Shown piece after piece: positions 9,539 to 18,208 of a stretch of DNA of 49,799 nt. Positions within the stretch are counted from its first letter, which is position 1. Every line of letters begins with the position of its first letter. The notes below the pieces were generated by a model. It saw only the letters and a list, made by a program, of their open reading frames with translations, did no database searches and was not told where the DNA came from. The translations under genes and the position numbers were made by a program. The stretch lies in contig JASEEX010000005.1 of the NCBI GenBank assembly GCA_030019415.1, positions 1 to 49,799 of the forward strand. Reading direction: 5' to 3'. The stretch comes from Thermodesulfovibrionales bacterium (lineage in GTDB: Bacteria; Nitrospirota; Thermodesulfovibrionia; Thermodesulfovibrionales; SM23-35).

Positions 9539-10223
9539 GAGGTATTACTTAAATAAGTCTGGTTGGGTTGATGGGACGACTCAGTTCAAAAGGATGATAG
9601 AAACCCGGTTAAGTCCAGAGTATAAGATTCTCGATATTGGGGCTGGCAAGGACTCGAACCACAACTATAAAGGATGTGTGCGGTGTGTGGTTGGCATTGA
9701 TATTTCTGAAGATGTATTGGATAATTCCAATCTTGACGAGGCATATCAGTGTTGTGTTACCAGCATGCCTTTTGAAGATAATTGTTTTGATCTGGCGTTT
9801 GCAGATTATACAATTGAGCATTTACCAGAGCCGATAAAGGCAGCTCAAGAGATTTACCGCGTGTTGAAACCAGGAGGAATCTTTATTATTCGGGCGCCGA
9901 ACTTATTGCATTACACTGTATTGATATCGCGGTTCACCCCATACTCGCTCCATATTCTTCTGCGAGCAAAACTGCAAGGCAAACAGGAAGAAGATACATT
10001 TAAGACTTATTACCGATGTAACACACAGCGTCAGGTAAAACAAGTTTTTGAAAAAGCCGGTTTTACCCTTGAACACCTTGAGATGGTTGAGAAAGAACCA
10101 AGTTACTTGATGAAGTGGGGCTGGACATTTATGCTTGGTTTATTTTATGAAAGACTTGTGAATAGCACAAAGTGGCTTGAGAACTTCAGAGCAAACATAT
10201 TCGCTGTTTTCAGAAAAGGATGA
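9516..10223 (+). CDS. Class I SAM-dependent methyltransferase
   Basis: About 235 residues form a Methyltransf_11 type domain. It has YKILDIGAGKDSN (motif I), VVGIDIS with the acidic ribose-binding residue, MPFEDNCFDLAFADYTIEHL (motif IV) and RVLKPGGIFIIRAPN (motif V/VI). The ATG at 9516 was preferred over an in-frame upstream start at 9486, because conserved sequence begins later and the shorter form still overlaps the membrane-protein gene by 23 bases. Unlike three other methyltransferases in this locus, it is intact. The likely substrate is a sugar or lipid intermediate of the glycan. Confidence 0.75.
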   Translation: MDVDNLHKRYYLNKSGWVDGTTQFKRMIETRLSPEYKILDIGAGKDSNHNYKGCVRCVVGIDISEDVLDNSNLDEAYQCCVTSMPFEDNCFDLAFADYTIEHLPEPIKAAQEIYRVLKPGGIFIIRAPNLLHYTVLISRFTPYSLHILLRAKLQGKQEEDTFKTYYRCNTQRQVKQVFEKAGFTLEHLEMVEKEPSYLMKWGWTFMLGLFYERLVNSTKWLENFRANIFAVFRKG

Positions 10224-10260
10224 TGAGAAAGGGCAGTGAAATGGAGGAAGTTTTGTAGAC

Positions 10261-11553
10261 ATGAAACTTTTGTGTGTAATTCCAAGTTATTGGCCAGCTT
10301 TTCAGTATGGAGGGCCTATTGCCTCTAATCACAATTTGAACAAGGCACTTGTAAAGAAGGGAATTGATGTAACTGTTTATACCACTAATGTTGGTCTGGG
10401 CGAAAGAGTCCCTATTAATAAAGAGGTTGATGTTGATGGGGTAAAGGTTACTTATTTTGGATTTATGAAGTTCTTTGAGTTTATGGGCACAACAGGCTGG
10501 CAGTTTTCTTTGCCAATGACAAGGGCTTTGAGAAAAAACATCAAAAATTTTGACCTGGTTTGTGTTATTTCTGTCTGGAATTATCCTGTAACAGTTGCTT
10601 CGCACTATTCCCGGAAATATAAAAAACCATATATTATCTCTCCAAGAGGTCTTCTTTATCCTTACACTACTGGAAAGAAATCCTGGAAAAAACTGCCTTA
10701 TTACTATCTTGTTGCAAAGAGGGATTTAAAAGGTGCAGCAGCCATTCATTACACCACGGATGATGAGGCAGAGAAGTGTCATTTATTCCTGGGCTTAAAG
10801 AACCAGGCAATTGTTATTCCCAATGGGATAGACTTGTCCAAGTTTAATGACCTCCCTCCAAAGGAAACTTTTAAAGAACGCTATCCATATCTTAAAGACA
10901 AAAAGGTGATACTTTTCTTAAGCAGAATTAATTGGAAAAAGGGATTGGATATTTTAGCAAAGGCTTTCGGAATGTTAGCTAAAGAGAGAGATGATGTGCA
11001 TCTGTTGATTGTGGGGAATGATGAAGGGGGCTATAGTGAGAAGGTTAAAGGGTGGGTTAAGGAGTATGGAATGAATTATGTAGATTGTGGATTAAAGGGT
11101 AACCCTGCTGAAGTAGTAAAAGGCACACTTCACAGGGGAGGGAGATTAGGCATAAAAGAAGGTATAAAAGATGTGCATGTGACTTTTACTGGAATGCTGA
11201 CCGGGCAAGATAAATTGAAGGCTTATGTGGGCAGTGATCTGTTTGTCCTGCCTTCATATTCGGAAAACTTTGGAATGGCTGCGGTTGAGGCGATGGCTTG
11301 TGGTGTTCCTGTGGTTATATCGAATAAGGTAGGAATATATAAAGAAATTCAAGAAAATAAGGCTGGTATTGTAGTTGATACAAATGCTGAAAGTCTCTAT
11401 AAGGGTATAAAATCCGTTCTGGACAACGAGAACCTTGCAAGGGAATTATCTACAAACGGAAAGAAATTGGTTGAAAATTATTATGACATAGATAAAGTAG
11501 CAGATAGGATGATGGAGGTGTATGAAGGAACGTTAAAACGTTGGAATGTTTAA
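10261..11553 (+). CDS. Family 4 glycosyltransferase with a short insertion
   Basis: This 430-residue GT4 enzyme starts LLCVIPSYWPAFQYGGPI. The donor domain has KVILFLSRINWKKGLDILA, LLIVGNDEGGYSEKVK and YSENFGMAAVEAMACGVPVV. Compared with the usual pattern (KEYG, then a short strand, then FTGML) it has about 30 extra residues between KEYGM and HVTFTGML (roughly residues 274-305), without an obvious domain. GT4 sequences of this type otherwise end near 400 residues. The gene is followed by a short AACGTT-rich repeat (11530-11562). It probably transfers a sugar during repeat-unit assembly. Confidence 0.8.
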   Translation: MKLLCVIPSYWPAFQYGGPIASNHNLNKALVKKGIDVTVYTTNVGLGERVPINKEVDVDGVKVTYFGFMKFFEFMGTTGWQFSLPMTRALRKNIKNFDLVCVISVWNYPVTVASHYSRKYKKPYIISPRGLLYPYTTGKKSWKKLPYYYLVAKRDLKGAAAIHYTTDDEAEKCHLFLGLKNQAIVIPNGIDLSKFNDLPPKETFKERYPYLKDKKVILFLSRINWKKGLDILAKAFGMLAKERDDVHLLIVGNDEGGYSEKVKGWVKEYGMNYVDCGLKGNPAEVVKGTLHRGGRLGIKEGIKDVHVTFTGMLTGQDKLKAYVGSDLFVLPSYSENFGMAAVEAMACGVPVVISNKVGIYKEIQENKAGIVVDTNAESLYKGIKSVLDNENLARELSTNGKKLVENYYDIDKVADRMMEVYEGTLKRWNV

Positions 11554-11562
11554 CGTTAGAAC
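11530..11562. repeat. Short AACGTT-rich interspersed repeat
   Basis: Around the glycosyltransferase stop, the sequence repeats AACGTT/AACGTTGGAA/AACGTTAGAAC three times. Part of it is translated as the last residues of the enzyme. It looks like a short-period dispersed repeat that has become attached to the gene end. Confidence 0.45.
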
Positions 11563-11571
11563 GGGATAATA

Positions 11572-12206
11572 TTGAAACATTACACCGAATACAAATGGGA
11601 AAATACAAAAACCTGTGCTCATGATTACATTGTTCCTGTAATTATTAAAGTAATCAAAGAATTAAAAATATCTTCGGATGCAAAGATTCTGGATGCGGGT
11701 TGTGGGGGGGCAGCCTGGTATATACCCTTTATAATCACTTTGGTTTCAAAAGTGTTTATGGTTTTGATGCTTCAAAATCAGGTATTGAATTAGCTAAAAG
11801 GAGCTTTCCTGAACTGGCAGAGAACTTTTTTATTCATAATGCTTATGAATCTAAATTACCATCCAATGTTTCACAAAAATATGACCTGATAATTTCAATG
11901 GAGGTCATAGAGCACCTGTATGATCCAGAGAAATATTTAAGGAATATTTATATGTGGCTAAAGGAAAATGGGTATTTAATAATAACCACGCCCTATCATG
12001 GATATTTAAAGAACGTGTTGATAGCTCTGCTGAATAAATTTGATAGGCATTTTGAGCCATTATGGGAAGGTGGCCATATAAAGTTCTTCTCAAAGAATAC
12101 ACTTTATAAACTTCTTGAAGAGACAGGGATAAAACCGATGAAGTTTTATGGGGCAGGAAGGCTACCTTTCTTATGGAAAGCTATGATTGTAATAGGATCG
12201 AAGTGA
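11572..12206 (+). pseudogene. Class I SAM-dependent methyltransferase, frameshifted at a G7 run
   Basis: The 5' part (KHYTEYKWENTK to ILDAGCGG) and the 3' part (SLVYTLYNHFGFKSVYGFDASKSGIELA through ISMEVIEHLYDPEKYL) are the two halves of one methyltransferase of about 210 residues. They lie in different frames that meet at the run of seven G at 11704-11710, inside the SAM-binding GxGxG loop. Adding or removing a single G would restore the gene. It is either a sequencing/assembly indel or a phase-variable switch. The TTG at 11572 is the only start before conserved sequence. The stop overlaps the next glycosyltransferase start (GTGA). Confidence 0.75.
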
Positions 12207-13108
12207 GTAAACTCCCTATTTCTGTTATCATTCTTACTCACAACGAGGAGAAAAATATTCGTTACGCTTTAGAATCTATAAAAGACCTTTCCTCAGAGAT
12301 ATTTATTGTTGATTCTTTTAGTGAAGATAATACCTTAGACATATGCAGGAAGTATACGGATAAGGTGTATCAGCATCCTTTTGAAACGCAAGCTAAACAG
12401 TTTAACTGGGCTTTGGATAATTTACCCGTTACTCCAGGGTGGATTATGCGTTTAGATGCGGATGAAATGGTGACACCAGAACTTGCAAATGAATTATCTT
12501 ATGTTCTTCCTAACATATCGCCTGATATCACTGGTCTTTATGTAAAACGAAGAGTCTATTTTATGGGGAGGTGGATCAAGCACGGAGGATATTATCCGAT
12601 ATGGCTTTTAAGGATATTTCAGAAAGAGAAGGGTCAATGTGAAGAGCGGTTTATGGATGAACATGTAGTAGTAACCGGGGGAAGAACAATCCGGCTAAAA
12701 CACGATATTATCGATTATAATCGAAAAGGTCTCTCTTTTTGGATAGATAAACATAACCAATTTGCTACGAGAGAAATGATTGACCTTTTGGCATTAGGTT
12801 CTCATCAGAATGTTTCTAACTTAGCGATTAAAGCTTCTTTAAAAGGCTTTCAGGGAAGCCAGAAGCGCTGGCTTAAAGAGAATGTTTATGTCCATTTGCC
12901 TCTTTTTTTTAGATCTTTTTTGTATTTTCTCTACCGCTATTTTTTTCGCTTAGGTTTTCTTGATGGGAAAGAGGGCTTAATCTTTCATTTCCTGCAAGGA
13001 TTTTGGTTTCGTTTTTTAGTGGATGCGAAGATTTTCGAAATGAAAAGAAATTCAAAAAGCGTGGTTAAGTCCAAAAACCAAATACCTCCATTCCGATCTA
13101 TGAGCTAA
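12203..13108 (+). CDS. Family 2 glycosyltransferase (WaaE/KdtX-like)
   Basis: About 301 residues begin KLPISVIILTHNEEKNIRYALESI, with IFIVDSFSEDNT and MRLDADEM as the nucleotide- and metal-binding segments. The overall pattern (FEGGQW-like FETQAKQFNWAL, ERFMDEHV near the middle, aromatic C-terminal helix) resembles the WaaE/KdtX lipopolysaccharide core glucosyltransferase group. The start was placed at the GTG at 12203, which overlaps the preceding stop; the ATG at 12173 would extend 10 residues into the upstream gene. It is probably involved in core or capsule glycan assembly; the acceptor is not known. Confidence 0.8.
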   Translation: MSKLPISVIILTHNEEKNIRYALESIKDLSSEIFIVDSFSEDNTLDICRKYTDKVYQHPFETQAKQFNWALDNLPVTPGWIMRLDADEMVTPELANELSYVLPNISPDITGLYVKRRVYFMGRWIKHGGYYPIWLLRIFQKEKGQCEERFMDEHVVVTGGRTIRLKHDIIDYNRKGLSFWIDKHNQFATREMIDLLALGSHQNVSNLAIKASLKGFQGSQKRWLKENVYVHLPLFFRSFLYFLYRYFFRLGFLDGKEGLIFHFLQGFWFRFLVDAKIFEMKRNSKSVVKSKNQIPPFRSMS

Positions 13109-13120
13109 GTGTTTTAAAAA

Positions 13121-13711
13121 ATGAAGAAAAAGAAATTAGTCTTACCTATCACGGCTTTAGCATTTGCACTAATTTTATTGTGCTTAGCCTTTATAGACCA
13201 GTGGCTAATAATCCAGGATAAACCAGAAAAAGTAGATGCAATCATATGTTTAGGTGGGGGAAGTGGTGAAAGATTACAAAAGGTTGTTGAACTCTATAAA
13301 AGGGGATATGCACCTATGGTTATTTTAACGGCGTCCGATATAACTGACGCTGAGTTTCGAGAGTTTGCGGTGGATTTATCAAAGCGTTTTTTAATTCACA
13401 AAGGTGTCCTACCTCAATCAATTGTCTTGGAATTCGAGAGTGATAGCTCTTATTCTGAGGCAAAGAATATAAAGGCTTTCATGACCTCTAAAGATTTACA
13501 CTCTGCCATTATTGTAAGTGATACATATCATATGAGGCGGGCAAGTTATGTTTTTAAGAAAGTATTTCACGATGGCAATGGCAATACCAAATTGCTTTTT
13601 GTTCCTGCAGAGGCAAAATGGGCCGAGAGGCCTTGGTGGAGAAATGAGAGAAGTTTGGTGTATGTATTTAATGAGGTTTTGAAACTGGGATATTATTGGG
13701 TGAAGTATTGA
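13121..13711 (+). CDS. DUF218/YdcF-SanA-like envelope protein
   Basis: The 196-residue protein has a single N-terminal membrane anchor (residues ~5-24) followed by a DUF218 domain. That domain shows VDAIICLGGGSGERLQKVVELYKRGYA, VILTASD, SSYSEAKNI and SAIIVSDTYHMRRA. The family includes SanA, ElyC and YdcF and is linked to envelope integrity, undecaprenyl carrier balance and polysaccharide export; biochemical activity is mostly unknown. It closes the plus-strand polysaccharide gene run. The 158 bases between it and the IS element hold no gene that I can see. Confidence 0.8.
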   Translation: MKKKKLVLPITALAFALILLCLAFIDQWLIIQDKPEKVDAIICLGGGSGERLQKVVELYKRGYAPMVILTASDITDAEFREFAVDLSKRFLIHKGVLPQSIVLEFESDSSYSEAKNIKAFMTSKDLHSAIIVSDTYHMRRASYVFKKVFHDGNGNTKLLFVPAEAKWAERPWWRNERSLVYVFNEVLKLGYYWVKY

Positions 13712-13909
13712 AATGAAACGAAAAATTCAAAACTAGCGTTCAGGTAAACTTAAGCTTATAGAGGTTTCGGATTCCCTTTGCTCATTTAAGTGACTAACTG
13801 ATTGCACTCATAACATCGCTAAGTGATTTCTAATGCACAGAAATCTCATTGTAGGGTTTGACGAAATTAGGAACAATTGATAAGTTAGTCCTCCGGAAGG
13901 AGGAAACAG

Positions 13910-14194
13910 ATGGCAAGGAAGAAATGGAGCGTAGAAGAGAAGCAGAAAATAGTATTGGCTGGTCTCAGGAATGAGGCATCAGTAGCTGAACTGTGCAGAC
14001 AGTATGGGGTCAGCGATGTCATGTATTACAAATGGAAGAAGGCGTTTTTGGAAGGCGGACTCAACGGGCTTAAAGGCAATAGCAAAACAGGAGATCACGA
14101 GTCGGCCTTAAAGAAAGAAAACGAAGAGTTAAAGGCATTGATAGGAGAACTTACAGTAGAGAACCGTTTTTTAAAAAGAATACAAGGGTCATAA
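13910..14194 (+). CDS. IS3-family transposase OrfA (HTH)
   Basis: These 94 residues carry an N-terminal HTH_Tnp_1 domain (KWSVEEKQKIVLAGLRNEASVAELCRQYGVS) that binds the IS ends. A leucine-zipper-like C-terminal coiled coil (LKKENEELKALIGELTVENRFLKR) is typical of OrfA multimerisation. GGAGG precedes the ATG closely. At 14170-14176 the message contains T TTA AAA in the reading phase, a classical -1 slippery heptamer, shortly before the stop. Slippage there would fuse OrfA to OrfB to make the full transposase. Confidence 0.9.
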   Translation: MARKKWSVEEKQKIVLAGLRNEASVAELCRQYGVSDVMYYKWKKAFLEGGLNGLKGNSKTGDHESALKKENEELKALIGELTVENRFLKRIQGS

Positions 14195-14205
14195 AGGATT
14201 ACACA

Positions 14206-15102
14206 GTGATAGAGGTAGTGAGAAAAGAAGAGCAGATCTCAATCAACAGGGCATGTAGGATACTTGGACTTCCAAGGACAGAGTATTACCGGAAGGTCTA
14301 CGGACTCAGGGACTATCAGAAGAAAGACAAGGCTCTAAGGGAGATAGAACCTGAGAAGAAACAGGCCATTGAGAGACTTTCTCTTACAGAGCAGGAATAC
14401 GGGCACAAGAAGATATGGGCGTTGCTGAAATTCAGGCACAACATAGAGATAACGAAATACGAGACATACAAGGCGATGAAAGCGATTGGGCTGCTTTTAC
14501 CCTGCAATTACACAAAAGGACTCAAGGAGCAGATGGAAGCCAGAAGGCAGTACCTGCATAAACCTGAAGGGATAAACCAACTCTGGCAGGTAGACTTCAC
14601 AGAGTTTCAGATACCGGAATACGGAACATACTATTCAACGAATGTACTGGATTACTTCTCAAGATACGTCCTTGCATGTTTGATAAGGGCAAGCCATACA
14701 GCAGATGACCTTATTGATGCCATTGAGATGGCAAAAAGGGAAGCACAGAGCATATTAGGAGAAGATTGTTTCCCTGAGAAAGTGCTTTTGGTCAGTGATC
14801 AGGGACCAGCAATGAAGTCTAAGACCTTCAGGAGATACACACAGGGTTCCATATTCAGGCATGTGCTGGCAAGAGGACATCATCCGCAAACCATAGGGAT
14901 GCTTGAGCGGTTCAATCAGAGTCAGAAATACGAAAGGATCTATCGGAGGGAGTATACAGACCCTATTGATGCAGAGATTGATTTGGAAGCCTACAGGATA
15001 AAATACAATACCTATAGGCCGCATGAGGCGCTGGGATATAATGTCCCGGCTAATTATTATAAACTTGAAAACCTGGTGGGACTAACTTTAAACTCGAAAT
15101 AG
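14206..15102 (+). CDS. IS3-family transposase OrfB (DDE integrase)
   Basis: This 298-residue rve-type catalytic subunit has an HTH_21 region (YGHKKIWALLKFRHNIEITK) followed by the DDE core. The first Asp is in WQVDFTEF, the second in LLVSDQGPAM, and the Glu in GMLERFNQSQK, with the terminal YRPHEALGY signature. The frame is open upstream through the OrfA slippery site at 14170-14176, so the functional protein is probably an OrfAB fusion and the GTG at 14206 is nominal. All catalytic residues are present, so the element may still be active. Confidence 0.9.
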   Translation: MIEVVRKEEQISINRACRILGLPRTEYYRKVYGLRDYQKKDKALREIEPEKKQAIERLSLTEQEYGHKKIWALLKFRHNIEITKYETYKAMKAIGLLLPCNYTKGLKEQMEARRQYLHKPEGINQLWQVDFTEFQIPEYGTYYSTNVLDYFSRYVLACLIRASHTADDLIDAIEMAKREAQSILGEDCFPEKVLLVSDQGPAMKSKTFRRYTQGSIFRHVLARGHHPQTIGMLERFNQSQKYERIYRREYTDPIDAEIDLEAYRIKYNTYRPHEALGYNVPANYYKLENLVGLTLNSK

Positions 15103-15112
15103 TTGTTCCAAA

Positions 15113-15295
15113 AATGTCGAGCAGAACAGTAGCGCCCAAATATTTTATTTCTTTTTCCAAATCCTCTGCGTCTTTATTACTTTTCAAAAAATTAAAGCTT
15201 ATACTCGCACCTTCCCTGGCTAATTCAATAGCGATAGCCCGCCCTATCCCCCTCGTAGCGCCACTAATGATAACTGTCTTATTTTTAAGTGACAT
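15113..15295 (-). pseudogene. SDR-family oxidoreductase (FabG-like), truncated by IS3
   Basis: On the minus strand from the ATG at 15295 the sequence reads MSLKNKTVIISGATRGIGRAIA..., the TGxxxGIG cofactor motif of short-chain dehydrogenases. It then gives AIELAREGASISFNFLKS and AEDLEKEIKYLGA. The SDR similarity stops around 15113, where IS3-type DNA begins; the catalytic Ser-Tyr-Lys part is missing. The same frame is open upstream (to 15367), so the ATG at 15295 is a choice based on where SDR similarity begins. No matching 3' half was found on the other side of the IS, so a deletion may have accompanied the insertion. Confidence 0.7.
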
Positions 15296-15423
15296 TTCTG
15301 GTATAAGCCTTCTCAATCCTAATCTACCATAACCAAAAAATCCCTTTAAATCAAGTATTTTCTGCAATCTCCCTATCCCCTGGGGTAAGGGATTGATGTG
15401 AGGGAAATCGGAGATGCTTCCGT

Positions 15424-17151
15424 TTATGCCGAGGTGCTTTTTCTCTTTAATGTCTTTACAAGAGAATCATAGCTCATTGTGTTCAGGATATCTCCCTTCT
15501 CAAGCCAACCCTTTCTTGCAATCGAGACCCCATAGGCCATATAGTCGAAATGGCTAATTAAATGAGCGTCTGTGCCTATTACCAGTGGTATTCCCATCTC
15601 CTTTGCCATCCTTGCATGTACATCATTTAGATCAAGTCTGAGGGGGTATGCATTTATCTCGATAGCCGTTCCTGTTTCTTTAGCCATCTTAAGAATCTCA
15701 TTCATGTCAACATCATAGGCATCCCTCTCTCCAATCAATCTGCCTGTTGGGTGGGCGATAATAGAGACATAAGGGTTCCTCATTGCAGATACCAGTCTTT
15801 TTGTCAGTTGCTCTCTATTCTGCCTGAAACCTGAGTGGATTGAGGCGACAACGACATCCATCATTTTCAGCACATCATCAGGAAGATCCATACGTCCGTC
15901 ATTCCTTATATCTACCTCGATACCTGCAATCAGCCTGAACCCCTTTAATCTTTTATTCATTGAATCTATCTCCTTCTTCTGCCCTAACAGCCTTTCTGCA
16001 GTAAGTCCCCTCGCAATACCGAGACCCTTTGAGTGGTCTGTAATGGCTATGTACTCATACCCTCTCTCCCGGGCCTCTTCTATCAGCTCCTCGAAATCAT
16101 GGCTTCCATCGCTCCATTTACTGTGGACATGGAGATCGCCTTTTATATCCTTGAGCTCAACGAGCCTCGGCAGCCTTCCAGCCAGTGCAGCCTCTATCTC
16201 GCCTGTGTCCTCCCTCAGTTCTGGAGGTATATAGGGAAGACCTAAAATCCTGTATATATCCTTTTCTTCTTTCCCACCAACCTTCTTGTCATCCTTTTCC
16301 CTGAATATACCGTATTCATTTATCTTGAGGCCTGATTTCATAGCCATTTCTCTCAATCTTATGTTGTGGGCCTTGCTGCCCGTAAAGTATGCCAGCGCAG
16401 CACCAAAGCTATCCTCCTCAACAACACGCAGATCAACCTGAAGTCTCTCACGGATTATTACACTTGATTTTGTGGGTCCCTGCATAAGGACATCCTTAAC
16501 ATGAGGCAGGTGAACGAAGGCACTCATAACAGCCTTTGGATCCTGCGATGTGGCAAGTATGTCTATGTCCTTTATCGTATCCTTCCACCTCCTTATACTT
16601 CCTGCGATGCTCAGCTTTTTAACAGGGGCTTTCCTTCTCAGGTGCTCGAGAATATCATTGGCAACAGGAAAAACCTTTCCGAGGGGCTGTCTTTCCATCC
16701 CCCGTTTCAGCATCTCAATCCCTTTGAGTATATTTTCCTCCGTCTTTTCCTTTATCCCTGGCAGGCCACTAAGCTTGTGTTCCCTGGCAAGCTGTTCAAG
16801 GGTTTCTATATCTCTTACATTTAATCTCTCAAAAAGAAGCTTTGCCGTTTTTGGGCCAAGACTTGGTACAGAAAGAAGCATGCTGAGACCTTCAGGCACC
16901 TCCTTCTTGAGGTCTTCATAAAACTGAAGCTTCCCTGTCTTGACATATTCTTCTATCTTGCCTGCGAGATCCTGTCCAATTCCAGGGACTTTCATAAGTT
17001 CATCCCTTGGTGTTTCCGCAACATCCCTCGTAAGCCCCTCTATATTCTGTGCTGCACGTCTGTAAGCCCTTATCCTGAAGGGATTCTCGCCCTTTATCTC
17101 AAGCAGGTCAGCTATGTCATTAAAAATCCTCGCAATCTCCTGATTCTTCAT
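15424..17151 (-). CDS. polX: DNA polymerase/3'-5' exonuclease PolX
   Basis: The 575 residues match bacterial family X polymerases in length and order. There is an N-terminal 8-kDa-like HhH region (IRAYRRAAQNIEGL, VPGIGQDLAGKI, VPSLGPKTAKLL, LPGIKEKTEENI). A nucleotidyltransferase palm follows with GSIRRWKDTIKDIDILA (metal Asp pair) and LQVDLRVV. The C-terminal PHP domain has DLHVHSKWSDG, ITDHSKGL, IEVDI, AHPTGR and GTDAH metal ligands, which give the 3'-5' exonuclease. It is a single-copy base-excision-repair/gap-filling enzyme and a housekeeping gene unrelated to its neighbours. All key metal ligands appear present. Confidence 0.93.
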   Translation of the reverse strand: MKNQEIARIFNDIADLLEIKGENPFRIRAYRRAAQNIEGLTRDVAETPRDELMKVPGIGQDLAGKIEEYVKTGKLQFYEDLKKEVPEGLSMLLSVPSLGPKTAKLLFERLNVRDIETLEQLAREHKLSGLPGIKEKTEENILKGIEMLKRGMERQPLGKVFPVANDILEHLRRKAPVKKLSIAGSIRRWKDTIKDIDILATSQDPKAVMSAFVHLPHVKDVLMQGPTKSSVIIRERLQVDLRVVEEDSFGAALAYFTGSKAHNIRLREMAMKSGLKINEYGIFREKDDKKVGGKEEKDIYRILGLPYIPPELREDTGEIEAALAGRLPRLVELKDIKGDLHVHSKWSDGSHDFEELIEEARERGYEYIAITDHSKGLGIARGLTAERLLGQKKEIDSMNKRLKGFRLIAGIEVDIRNDGRMDLPDDVLKMMDVVVASIHSGFRQNREQLTKRLVSAMRNPYVSIIAHPTGRLIGERDAYDVDMNEILKMAKETGTAIEINAYPLRLDLNDVHARMAKEMGIPLVIGTDAHLISHFDYMAYGVSIARKGWLEKGDILNTMSYDSLVKTLKRKSTSA

Positions 17152-17225
17152 AAGAAAAGTATAACAAAAACGAGGGGATATTCTTAATCACTACTTTTAT
17201 TACTCTTGATGATAGGCTTTTGCAA

Positions 17226-18158
17226 AGGGGTCAGGTCTTGAATCTTGACATTTAACTTTTAAAGATGATATAAGCATTCTGTGGCAAGGCCATTGAGGAT
17301 AGAATATGACGGAGCTATATATCATGTAACATCGCGGGGAAATGCGAGGGAGCATATATATAAGGATGGGGAAGATCGAAAGATATTTCTTAACATTCTG
17401 GAAAGAGTGATCAAAAGATACAACTGGCTCTGTCATGCCTACTGTCTGATGAACAATCACTACCACTCGGTCATCGAGACCCTGGATGGGAACCTTTCTA
17501 AAGGGATGAGACAGTTAAACGGAGTATACACACAACTTTTCAACAAGAGGCATCACAGGGTTGGGCATGTATTTCAGGGCAGGTATAAAGCGATACTCAT
17601 TCAGAAGGAGAGCCATCTTCTTGAGGTTTGTAGGTATGTAGTATTGAACCCTATAAGGGCAAAGGTAGTAAAAAGCCTTGAGGGGTGGAAGTGGAGCAGT
17701 TACCGTGCTACTGCTGGCATAGAAAAGCCTCAATCCTGTCTTACAACAGACTGGATATTGGGGCAATTTGGTACCAAGGCAGGTTTAGCAAGACAGAGAT
17801 ACAGGAAATTTGTAAAAGCCGGTATAGCAGAAGAACCGATATGGGCAAAAGTCAAAGGTCAGATTTTACTTGGTGGGGATGAATTTATTAAAGGATTTAT
17901 TAGTTATTTGAGAGGGCGAGAAGATATAAAAGAGGTTCCTAAGAGCCAGAGATATATCAGCAGGCCAAGCCTTGATAGTATGTTTACGGGGAAAGTGTTA
18001 AAAGATAAACATATAAGAGATAAGAAGATAGTAGAGGTGGTATATAGATATGGGTATACTCAGAAGGAGGTTGCTGATTATCTTAAGATGCACTATTCAA
18101 CAATAAGCAGACTGATAAAAGAAAATGAAATAATATCAAAATACAAGACCTGACCCCT
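17226..18158 (+). mobile_element. REP/RAYT-type element bounded by a perfect 15-bp inverted repeat
   Basis: The Y1-type transposase gene is flanked by AGGGGTCAGGTCTTG (17226-17240) and its exact reverse complement CAAGACCTGACCCCT (18144-18158). The right copy overlaps the gene's stop region. These outer repeats delimit a 933-bp unit. Terminal GGTCAGG repeats are common beside such transposases and are the probable recognition sequences. Confidence 0.7.
17281..18153 (+). CDS. REP-associated tyrosine transposase (Y1/HUH) with C-terminal HTH
   Basis: This 290-residue protein has the IS200-like Y1 fold typical of RAYTs. It starts ARPLRIEYDGAIYHVTSRGN, carries the HUH-type motif NNHYH in YCLMNNHYHSVIET, then GHVFQGRYKAIL and the CRYVVLNPIRAKVV helix region with the catalytic Tyr. 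The last ~80 residues (KIVEVVYRYGYTQKEVADYLKMHYSTISRLI) form a DnaA-like/HTH_38-like DNA-binding domain. The start is GTG at 17281. It cuts single-stranded DNA at hairpins; the inverted repeat around it is the likely target. The gene looks intact. Confidence 0.88.
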   Translation: MARPLRIEYDGAIYHVTSRGNAREHIYKDGEDRKIFLNILERVIKRYNWLCHAYCLMNNHYHSVIETLDGNLSKGMRQLNGVYTQLFNKRHHRVGHVFQGRYKAILIQKESHLLEVCRYVVLNPIRAKVVKSLEGWKWSSYRATAGIEKPQSCLTTDWILGQFGTKAGLARQRYRKFVKAGIAEEPIWAKVKGQILLGGDEFIKGFISYLRGREDIKEVPKSQRYISRPSLDSMFTGKVLKDKHIRDKKIVEVVYRYGYTQKEVADYLKMHYSTISRLIKENEIISKYKT

Positions 18159-18208
18159 ATTGTTTTGTTCCCCTATTTGAGATTAAGGACTTATAGGTGA
18201 AATCCTCG

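Larger units (their letters stand above)
13870..15109 (+). mobile_element. IS3-family insertion sequence (complete, two ORFs)
   Basis: OrfA and OrfB lie between imperfect terminal inverted repeats. The left end contains GGAACAATTGATAAGTTAGTCC (13870-13891, broken here as GGAACAATTG then ATAAGTTAGTCC). The right end, read on the minus strand, shows GGAACAACTATTT...AGTTAGTCC (15079-15109). OrfB is in the -1 frame relative to OrfA. The element lies just inside the coding start of an SDR gene that reads towards it and is cut off at about 15113. The exact ends and target duplication were not resolved. Confidence 0.65.

Noticed and set aside
16501-16921. Plus-strand open frames over the polX region
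   Set aside because: They are antisense shadows of polX; translations are low in recognisable motifs.
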